Assembly: GCF_046630445.1 (NCBI RefSeq)
Contig: NC_092340.1
Coordinates: forward strand, 24,192,001-24,256,000
Length of the DNA: 64,000 bases
Reading direction: 5' to 3'
Origin: Rutidosis leptorrhynchoides
Taxonomy: Eukaryota; Streptophyta; Magnoliopsida; Asterales; Asteraceae
Shown: positions 23,992-34,036 of the stretch, piece by piece
Numbering within the stretch: the stretch's first letter is position 1
How the letters are laid out: the number at the start of each line of letters is the position of its first letter
The notes under the pieces: generated by a model
The model's database searches: none
What the model was told of the DNA's origin: nothing
Seen by the model: the letters and a program-made list of their open reading frames with translations, nothing else
Translations under genes and position numbers: made by a program

Positions 23992-26900
23992 TGTAGTGAC
24001 CCGAACTTTTCCATGTTTATATATATTAATTGAGATTGATATTTACATGATTAAATGTTTCCAACATGTTAAGAAATCAAACTTGTTAAGACTTGATTAA
24101 TTGAAATATGTTTCATATAGACAATTGACCACCCAAGTTGACCGGTGATTCACGAACGTTAAAACTTGTAAAAACTATACGATGACATATATATGGTTAT
24201 ATATATAGTTAACATGTTTTTATTATAAGTATGTATCTCATTAGGTATTTTAACAATGAGTTATATACATAAAAATGAGACTATTAATTTAAGAAACTCG
24301 AAAACGATATATATAACGATTATCGTTATAACAACGTCTTACTAGGTACATATGAATCATATTAAGATATTGATACACTTGGTTAATTATGTTAAATGAT
24401 AAGTAAATATATTATTAAGTGTATTAACAATGAAATACATATGTAAAAATAAGACTACTAACTTAATGATTTCGAAACGAGACATATATGTAACGATTAT
24501 CGTTGTAACGACATTTAACTGTATATACATCATACTGAGATATATTATATATCATAATATCATGATAATATAACAATTTAACATCTCATTTGTTATAATA
24601 AACAATGGGTTAACAACATTCAACAAGATCATTAACCTAAAGGTTTAAAAACAACACTTACATGTAACGACTAACGATGACTTAACGACTCAGTTAAAAT
24701 GTATATATATGTAGTGTTTTAATATGTATTTATACACTTTTGAAAGACTTCAATACACTTATCAAAATACTTCTACTTAACAAAAATGCTTACAATTACA
24801 TCCTCGTTCAGTTTCATCAACAATTCTACTCGTATGCACCCGTATTCGTACTCGTACAATACACAGCTTTTAGATGTATGTACTATTGGTATATACACTC
24901 CAATGATCAGCTCTTAGCAGCCCATGTGAGTCACTTAACACATGTGGGAACCATCATTTGGCAACTAGCATGAAATATCTCATAAAATTACAAAAATATG
25001 AGTAATCATTCATGACTTATTTACATGAAAACAAAATTACATATCCTTTATATCTAATCCATACACCAACGACCAAAAACACCTACAAACACTTTCATTC
25101 TTCAATTTTCTTCATCTAATTGATCTCTCTCAAGTTCTATCTTCAAGTTCTAAGTGTTCTTCATAAATTCCAAAAGTTCTAGTTTCATAAAATCAAGAAT
25201 ACTTTCAAGTTTGCTAGCTCACTTCCAATCTTGTAAGGTGATCATCCAACCTCAAGAAATCTTTGTTTCTTACAGTAGGTTATCATTCTAATACAAGGTA
25301 ATAATCATATTCAAACTTTGGTTCAATTTCTATAACTATAACAATCTTATTTCAAGTGATGATCTTACTTGAACTTGTTTTCGTGTCATGATTCTGCTTC
25401 AAGAACTTCGAGCCATCCAAGGATCCATTGAAGCTAGATCCATTTTTTCTCTTTTCCAGTAGGTTTATCCAAGGAACTTAAGGTAGTAATGATGTTCATA
25501 ACATCATTCGATTCATACATATAAAACTATCTTATTCGAAGGTTTAAACTTGTAATCACTAGAACATAGTTTAGTTAATTCTAAACTTGTTCGCAAACAA
25601 AAGTTAATCCTTCTAACTTGACTTTTAAAATCAACTAAACACATGTTCTATATCTATATGATATGCTAACTTAATGATTTAAAACCTGGAAACACGAAAA
25701 ACACCGTAAAACCGGATTTACGCCGTCGTAGTAACACCGCGGGCTGTTTTGGGTTAGTTAATTAAAAACTATGATAAACTTTGATTTTAAAGTTGTTATT
25801 CTGAGAAAATGATTTTTATTATGAACATGAAACTATATCCAAAAATTATGATTAAACTCAAAGTGGAAGTATGTTTTCTAAAATGGTCATCTAGACGTCG
25901 TTCTTTCGACTGAAATGACTACCTTTACAAAAACGACTTGTAACTTATTTTTCCGACTATAAACCTATACTTTTCTGTTTAGATTCATAAAATAGAGTTC
26001 AATATGAAACCATAGCAATTTGATTCACTCAAAACGGATTTAAAATGAAGAAGTTATGGGTAAAACAAGATTGGATAATTTTTCTCATTTTAGCTACGTG
26101 AAAATTGGTAACAAATCTATTCCAACCATAACTTAATCAACTTGTATTGTATATTATGTAATCTTGAGATACCATAGACACGTATACAATGTTTCGACCT
26201 ATCATGTCGACACATCTATATATATTTCGGAACAACCATAGACACTCTATATGTGAATGTTGGAGTTAGCTATACAGGGTTGAGGTTGATTCCAAAATAT
26301 ATATAGTTTGAGTTGTGATCAATACTGAGATACGTATACACTGGGTCGTGGATTGATTCAAGATAATATTTATCGATTTATTTCTGTACATCTAACTGTG
26401 GACAACTAGTTGTAGGTTACTAACGAGGACAGCTGACTTAATAAACTTAAAACATCAAAATATATTAAAAGTGTTGTAAATATATTTTGAACATACTTTG
26501 ATATATATGTATATATTGTTATAGGTTCGTGAATCAACCAGTGGCCAAGTCTTACTTCCCGACGAAGTAAAAATCTGTGAAAGTGAGTTTCATTAATCCC
26601 TTTTTAAATGCTTTCGCAATATATATTTTGGGACTGAGAATACATGCGCTGCTTTTATAACTGTTTTACGAAATAGACACAAGTACTTAAAACTACATTC
26701 TATGGCTGGATTATTAAACCGAATATGGTCCTTTTTATTAAGTCTGGTAATCTAAGAATTAGGGAACAGACACCCTAATTGACGCGAACTCTAAAGATAG
26801 ATCTATCGGGCCTAACAAGCCCCATCCAAAGTACCGGATGCTTTAGTACTTCGAAATTTATATCATGTCCGAAGGAGGATCCCGGAATGATGGGGATATT

Positions 26901-27428
26901 CTTATATATGCATCTTGTTAATGTCGGTTACCAGGTGTTCACCATATGAATGATTTTTATCTCTATGTATGGGATGTGTATTGAAATATGAAATCTTGTG
27001 GTCTATTATTATGATTTGATATATATAGGTTAAACCTATAACTCACCAACATTTTTGTTGACGTTTTAAGCATGTTTATTCTCAGGTGATTATTAAGAGC
27101 TTCCGCTGTCGCATACTTAAATAAGGACAAGATTTGGAGTCCATGTTTGTATGATATTGTGTAAAAACTGCATTCAAGAAACTTATTTTGTTGTAACATA
27201 TTTGTATTGTAAACCATTATGTAATGGTCGTGTGTAAACAGGATATTTTAGATTATCATTATTTGATAATCTACGTAAAGCTTTTTAAACCTTTATTGAT
27301 GAAATAAAGGTTATGGTTTGTTTAAAAATGAATGCAGTCTTTGAAAAACGTCTCATATAGAGGTCAAAACCTCGCAACGAAATCAATTAATATGGAACGT
27401 TTTTAATCAATAAGAACGGGACATTTCA
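23992..27428 (+). repeat. 5' LTR of element 2 (3437 bp)
   Basis: TGTAGTGACC to CATTTCA. It contains a diverged three-unit repeat of about 175 bp, with TAACGATTATCGTTA-type palindromes at 24314, 24491 and 24665. A conserved block with CTCACCAACATT and CTCAG/GT lies at about 27045-27087. Confidence 0.94.
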
Positions 27429-27430
27429 GT

Positions 27431-27442
27431 TGGTATCAGAGC
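27431..27442 (+). other. Primer binding site of element 2, first copy
   Basis: TGGTATCAGAGC lies two bases after the LTR and is complementary to initiator Met tRNA. Confidence 0.92.
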
Positions 27443-27637
27443 GTTGGTCTTAGAGAACCAGAATTTTGCATTAGTGTGTCTTATCGAGTTTGTTAGGATG
27501 CATTAGTGAGTCTGGACTTCGACCGTGTTTACTTGAAAAATGATTGCTTAACAAATTTTGTTGGAAACTATATATTTTTAACATGTGAATATTATGTGAT
27601 ATATTAATCTCTTAACGCGTTTGATATTATGTGATAG

Positions 27638-28252
27638 ATGTCTACCTCTAGAACAAGTCCCATTGACTCACCTAATAATAATGAAGAGTCAAATGTAAAT
27701 TGGAATGATTCGTGGACTGATTCACAAGCTCCCGAAGAGGAACCGGAAGAAGAGTCGGAACCGGAAGAAGAATCGGAACCGGAAGAAGAATCGGAACCGG
27801 ATGAAGAAATAGAACCGGTGGGGGAAATAATAAAACGGTTAAGTAAAAGAAAATCCTCAACCAACCGACCAAGATTAATTATGGTCAATGGTGTTTCCGC
27901 CAAGGAAGCAAAATATTGGGAGGATTACCAATTCTCCGATGAATCGGATTCCGACGAGAATTCCGATGATGTTATAGAAATTACCCCAACTGAATTTAAA
28001 AAGGCAAAAGAAAATAATAAGGGAAAGGGCATAAAAATAGAGAAATCTAATTCCAACCCCGATGAACTTTATATGTATCGTCAACCCCCGAAGTCCTTAA
28101 GTTGTAACAATGACCCGGGAACCTCTAAACCACCAGGTTTTTCTAAACCAATGTGGATAACGACGGCTCGTATTAGGGGAACATCATATATCCCTAGAAA
28201 CTTGGTAAAACGAACCAAAACCGAAGAAGAAGAAACGAGCGAGTCGGAATAA
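27638..28252 (+). CDS. Acidic accessory ORF of element 2, first copy
   Basis: An intact 204-codon frame. Residues of about 32-58 form a Glu/Pro/Ser repeat built on EEESEPE. A basic KRLSKRKSS stretch follows, then a second acidic cluster (SDESDSDENSDD) and a Lys-rich segment (KKAKENNKGKG). The C-terminus is again acidic. I recognise no family. It sits between primer site and the F-box ORF and is identical in the second copy. Its place matches the accessory ORF of element 1 (2560-3393) and both are Ser/Asp/Glu-rich, but the sequences do not clearly align. Confidence 0.65.
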   Translation: MSTSRTSPIDSPNNNEESNVNWNDSWTDSQAPEEEPEEESEPEEESEPEEESEPDEEIEPVGEIIKRLSKRKSSTNRPRLIMVNGVSAKEAKYWEDYQFSDESDSDENSDDVIEITPTEFKKAKENNKGKGIKIEKSNSNPDELYMYRQPPKSLSCNNDPGTSKPPGFSKPMWITTARIRGTSYIPRNLVKRTKTEEEETSESE

Positions 28253-28389
28253 GATAGTTGTATTCGTGTGGTGTAATATATGTAATATAGTGTTCGTATG
28301 CTTTATGATATATGTAAAAATTGCTTGTATTAATAAGTATTTTTTTTATGAATCTAACTCTTGTCTATTTTACAGTTTAAAAACACAAA

Positions 28390-29073
28390 ATGGATAGACA
28401 ACCCAATATTTTAAGAGACCTACCCGGAGACATGATTGATGAAATCTTGTCTAGAGTCGGCCAGAATTCCTCGGCACAACTATTTAAGGCGAGATCAGTT
28501 TGTAAGACATTCGAAGAACGTTCCAAGAATGTCTTGGTTTATAAGAGACTTTCGTTTGAAAGATGGGGGATATCACATTGGGAAACCCATAAGTTACGAT
28601 GTGTTTACTTTGACGCATATATTGCGGGGAACCCAAATGCTATTTTACGCAACGGGTTAAGAAATTATTTTGACTCAATATATCCGAATATTGGACTTCG
28701 TGATTTAGAAAAAGCGGCTAACATGCAACATAAAGAAGCATGTTATGCTTACGGATTAGTAATGTTCGCTTCTCACCAAAGTGAGAACAAGAACATCGGG
28801 CTACAACTATTAAACAAAACGTTTCCACAAGTGACGGAGTCGGTAATTGGGGTAAGAAATGAGGTTTTTAGATTATTACGGGACTGTTGGACATTACGTA
28901 ACCCTCGTCCCTTTGACGACGTTACAACACGCTGTCTTATCAACGGCCATAACGGTTATGTTGCACAAGACCAAGGATGGGAAGTAGTCCTAGTAAAACC
29001 AGAATGCATGACTTGTTTCTGGACGTATGAATTACGTGTCTTTATTGCCTTTGCTGAACGACTTGTGTACTAG
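28390..29073 (+). CDS. F-box protein carried by element 2, first copy
   Basis: An intact 227-codon frame between the acidic ORF and gag, in the same direction as gag-pol. The N-terminus, residues about 7-50, reads as an F-box (LPGDMIDEILSRV, then FKARSVCKTFEE), the motif that binds Skp1 in SCF ubiquitin ligases. A central part with LEKAANMQHKEACYAYG and GLQLLNK resembles Sel1-like repeats found after the F-box in the plant At2g35280-type family. The C-terminus has CMTCFW. The ATG follows a pyrimidine tract ending in TACAG at 28371-28375, a good splice acceptor. F-box genes are not retrotransposon core genes, so this looks like a captured host gene. Its target is unknown. Confidence 0.82.
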   Translation: MDRQPNILRDLPGDMIDEILSRVGQNSSAQLFKARSVCKTFEERSKNVLVYKRLSFERWGISHWETHKLRCVYFDAYIAGNPNAILRNGLRNYFDSIYPNIGLRDLEKAANMQHKEACYAYGLVMFASHQSENKNIGLQLLNKTFPQVTESVIGVRNEVFRLLRDCWTLRNPRPFDDVTTRCLINGHNGYVAQDQGWEVVLVKPECMTCFWTYELRVFIAFAERLVY

Positions 29074-29414
29074 CTAGAATTATCTTCACAACTATCTTGT
29101 ATCAAAGTTATTGTGTGCTATATTTCATGCTTTATGTAAAATAAGCGGTATTGTAAGTTTGTAAAATATTGTATAAAAGTTTGAACGCGAAATATTATTA
29201 TAATCAGTTTTTCATGTAGAATTGTAGTAGTTGAATTGTATATTAGCTACTAAGTATGAACTTAACGGGTAGGTACTACCCGAATTTAAACTTATAAAAT
29301 GCTAATATGAAGAAAAAGCTTTTATAAATGAGTTCATATTATGCTACGAAATACTATTAACTACTCTTAATATTCTGTATGATTAACTTGTTCCATTTAA
29401 CTATTTTGAAGGAA

Positions 29415-30248
29415 ATGGCACCGACTACTCGACACACCGTGAATATGAATGAAGAGGAATTTCGTACTTTTCTAGCTTCAAACATAGCCGCAGTACAGGC
29501 TGCGCTACATACCAACAATAACCTTGGATCTAGCAGTACAGGAAATCGTGTAGGATGCACCTACAAAGAATTCACTGCCTGCAAACCTTTGGAATTTGAT
29601 GGAACCGAAGGACCGATCGGATTGAAACGGTGGACCGAGAAGGTCGAATCGGTGTTTGCCATAAGTAAGTGTACTGAAGAGGACAAAGTAAAGTACGCTA
29701 CGCATACCTTCACAGGTTCTGCGTTAACATGGTGGAATACCTATCTAGAGCAAGTGGGACAAGACGATGCGTACGCACTACCGTGGTCAGCATTCAAGCA
29801 CTTGATGAACGAGAAGTACCGTCCCAGAACCGAGGTCAATAAGCTCAAGACAGAACTTAGAGGGTTACGAACCCAAGGATTTGATATTACCACGTACGAA
29901 AGACGATTCACAGAATTGTGCCTATTGTGTCCGGGAGCATTCGAAGATGAGGAAGAGAAGATCGACGCGTTTGTGAAAGGATTACCGGAAAGAATCCAAG
30001 AAGATATAAGTTCACACGAGCCCGCCTCCATACAACAGGCATGTAGAATGGCTCACAAACTCGTGAACCAAATTGAAGAAAGAATTAAAGAACATACTGC
30101 TGAAGAGGCCAATGTGAAGCAAGTCAAAAGAAAGTGGGAGGAAAACGGTGATAAGAATCACCAATACAACAACAACAACAATTACAACAATAATCGCAAC
30201 AATTATCCCAACAATCGCAACATCAATCGCAACTACAACAAACGGCCC

Positions 30249-30285
<37 letters not shown>

Positions 30286-33200
30286 GCAACTACAACAATC
30301 ATCCCAACAACAATAATAACCGCAACAACAACAACAATCAGAAGCAGCTATGCCAAAGGTGTGAAAAGAATCACTCGGGGTTCTGCACCAAATTTTGCAA
30401 CAAGTGTAAAAGAAATGGTCATAGTGCGGCGAAGTGTGAGGTCTATGGACCAGGGGTTAATAGAACAAAAGGAACAAATGGTGTCGGAACGAGTAATGGC
30501 GGAGCAAGTAGTGTCGGAGCAAGTTATGCCAATGTAGTTTGTTATAAATGTGGAAAACCGGGCCACATTATTAGAAATTGCCCGAACCAGGAGAACACGA
30601 ATGGACAAGGCCGTGGAAGAGTTTTCAATATTAATGCGGCAGAGGCACAGGAAGACCTGGAGCTTGTTACGGGTACGTTTCTTATTGACAATAAATCTGC
30701 TTACGTTTTATTTGATTCGGGTGCGTATAGAAGCTATATGAGTAGAGATTTTTGTGCTAAATTAAGTTGTCCATTGACGCCTTTGGATAGTAAATTTTTA
30801 CTCGAATTAGCAAATGGTAAATTAATTTCAGCAGATAATATATGTCGGAATCGAGAAATTAAACTGGTTAGCGAAACATTTAAGATTGATTTAATACCAG
30901 TAGAGTTAGGGAGTTTTGATGTGATAATCGGTATGGACTGGTTGAAAGAAGTGAAAGCAGAGATCGTTTGTTACAAAAATGCAATTCGCATTATACGAGA
31001 AAAAGGAAAACCCTTAATGGTGTACGGAGAAAAGGGCAACACGAAGCTACATCTTATTAGTAATTTGAAGGCACAAAAACTAATAAGAAAAGGTTGCTAT
31101 GCTGTTCTAGCACACGTCGAGAAAGTACAAACTGAAGAAAAGAGCATCAATGATGTTCCCGTCGCAAAAGAATTTCCTGATGTATTTCCGAAAGAATTAC
31201 CGGGATTACCCCCACATCGATCCGTTGAATTTCAAATAGATCTTGTACCAGGAGCTGCACCAATAGCTCGTGCTCCTTACAGACTCGCACCCAGCGAGAT
31301 GAAAGAACTACAAAGCCAATTACAAGAACTTTTAGAGCGTGGTTTCATTCGACCAAGCACATCACCGTGGGGAGCTCCTGTTTTGTTTGTCAAGAAGAAA
31401 GATGGTACATTCAGGTTGTGTATCGACTACCGAGAGTTGAACAAACTTACCATCAAGAACCGCTACCCACTACCGAGAATCGATGACTTATTTGATCAAC
31501 TACAAGGCTCGTCTGTTTATTCAAAGATTGACTTACGTTCCGGGTATCATCAAATGCGGGTGAAAGAAGATGATATTCCAAAGACTGCTTTCAGAACACG
31601 TTACGGTCATTACGAGTTTATGGTCATGCCATTTGGTTTAACTAATGCACCAGCTGTGTTCATGGACCTTATGAACCGAGTGTGTGGACCATACCTTGAC
31701 AAGTTTGTCATTGTTTTCATTGATGACATACTTATTTACTCAAAGAATGACCAAGAACACGGTGAACATTTGAGAAAGGTGTTAGAAGTATTGAGGAAGG
31801 AAGAATTGTACGCTAAGTTTTCAAAGTGTGCATTTTGGTTGGAAGAAGTTCAATTCCTCGGTCACATAGTGAACAAAGAAGGTATTAAGGTGGATCCGGC
31901 AAAGATAGAAACTGTTGAAAAGTGGGAAACCCCGAAAACTCCGAAACACATACGACAGTTTTTAGGACTAGCTGGTTACTACAGAAGGTTCATTCAAGAC
32001 TTTTCCAGAATAGCAAAACCCTTGACTGCATTAACGCATAAAGGGAAGAAATTTGAATGGAATGATGAACAAGAGAAAGCGTTTCAGTTATTGAAGAAAA
32101 AGCTAACTACGGCACCTATATTGTCATTGCCTGAAGGGAATGATGATTTTGTGATTTATTGTGATGCATCAAAGCAAGGTCTCGGTTGTGTATTAATGCA
32201 ACGAACGAAGGTGATTGCTTATGCGTCTAGACAATTGAAGATTCACGAACAAAATTATACGACGCATGATTTGGAATTAGGCGCGGTTGTTTTTGCATTA
32301 AAGACTTGGAGGCACTACTTATATGGGGTCAAAAGTATTATATATACCGACCACAAAAGTCTTCAACACATATTTAATCAGAAACAACTGAATATGAGGC
32401 AGCGTAGGTGGATTGAATTATTGAATGATTACGACTTTGAGATTCGTTACCACCCGGGGAAGGCAAATGTGGTAGCCGATGCCTTGAGTAGGAAGGACAG
32501 AGAACCCATTCGAGTAAAATCAATGAATATAATGATTCATAATAACATTACTACTCAAATAAAGGAGGCGCAACAAGGAGTTTTAAAAGAGGGAAATTTA
32601 AAGGATGAAATACCCAAAGGATCGGAGAAGCATCTTAATATTCGGGAAGACGGAACCCGGTATAGGGCTGAAAGGATTTGGGTACCAAAATTTGGAGATA
32701 TGAGAGAAATGGTACTTAGAGAAGCTCATAAAACCAGATACTCAATACATCCTGGAACGGGGAAGATGTACAAGGATCTCAAGAAACATTTTTGGTGGCC
32801 GGGTATGAAAGCCGATGTTGCTAAATACGTAGGAGAATGTTTGACGTGTTCTAAGGTCAAAGCTGAGCATCAGAAACCATCAGGTCTACTTCAACAACCC
32901 GAAATCCCGGAATGGAAATGGGAAAACATTACCATGGATTTCATCACTAAATTGCCAAGGACTGCAAGTGGTTTTGATACTATTTGGGTAATAGTTGATC
33001 GTCTCACCAAATCCGCACACTTCCTACCAATAAGAGAAGATGACAAGATGGAGAAGTTAGCACGACTGTATTTGAAGGAAGTCATCTCCAGACATGGAAT
33101 ACCAATCTCTATTATCTCAGATAGGGATGGCAGATTTATTTCAAGATTCTGGCAGACATTACAGCAAGCATTAGGAACTCGTCTAGACATGAGTACTGCC

Positions 33201-34001
33201 TATCATCCACAAACTGATGGGCAGAGCGAAAGGACGATACAAACGCTTGAAGACATGCTACGAGCATGTGTTATTGATTTCGGAAACAGTTGGGATCGAC
33301 ATCTACCGTTAGCAGAATTTTCCTACAACAACAGCTACCATTCAAGCATTGAGATGGCGCCGTTTGAAGCACTTTATGGTAGAAAGTGCAGGTCTCCGAT
33401 TTGTTGGAGTGAAGTGGGGGATAGACAGATTACGGGTCCGGAGATTATACAAGAAACTACCGAGAAGATCATCCAAATTCAACAACGGTTGAAAACCGCC
33501 CAAAGTCGACAAAAGAGCTACGCTGACATTAAAAGAAAAGATATAGAATTTGAAATTGGAGAGATGGTCATGCTTAAAGTTGCACCTTGGAAAGGCGTTG
33601 TTCGATTTGGTAAATGAGGGAAATTAAATCCAAGGTATATTGGACCATTCAAGATTATTGATCGTGTCGGACCAGTAGCTTACCGACTTGAGTTACCTCA
33701 ACAACTCGCGGCTGTACATAACACTTTCCACGTCTCGAATTTAAAGAAATGTTTTTCTAAAGAAGATCTCACTATTCCGTTAGATGAAATCCAAATCAAC
33801 GAAAAACTTCAATTCATCGAAGAACCCGTCGAAATAATGGATCGTGAGGTTAAAAGACTTAAGCAAAATAAGATACCAATTGTTAAGGTTCGATGGAATG
33901 CTCGTAGAGGACCCGAGTTCACCTGGGAGCGTGAAGATCAGATGAAGAAGAAATACCCGCATCTATTTCCAGAAGATTCGTCAACACCTTCAACAGCTTA
34001 A
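29415..34001 (+). pseudogene. gag-pol polyprotein of element 2 with one in-frame stop
   Basis: One frame carries gag, a polyasparagine tract coded by AAC repeats, two zinc-knuckle clusters (from about residues 313 and 376), protease with DSGAYRSY (Asp near 434) and reverse transcriptase with FIDD (near 770). RNase H and integrase follow; the candidate catalytic residues are near 1175, 1236 and 1272. A chromodomain-like tail ends in [13 protein letters not shown] at 33615-33617 cuts off the last 128 codons, including the tail, leaving about 1400 residues. No other break was seen. An upstream in-frame ATG at 29379 exists, but MAPTTRH at 29415 is the more gag-like start. Confidence 0.92.
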
Positions 34002-34036
34002 AATTTCGGGACGAAATTTATTTAACGGGTAGGTAC

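Noticed and set aside
24740..24973. 77-codon frame identical in both LTRs of element 2 (also 34785-35018)
   Set aside because: Identity follows from the near-identical LTRs; there is no recognisable domain and no coding context.
26963..27217. 84-codon minus-strand frame in both LTRs of element 2
   Set aside because: Same reason: LTR sequence with no motif, overlapping the conserved splice-donor block.
30012..30302. Minus-strand Val-rich frame opposite gag
   Set aside because: Mirror of the AAC repeat that encodes polyasparagine; low-complexity shadow.
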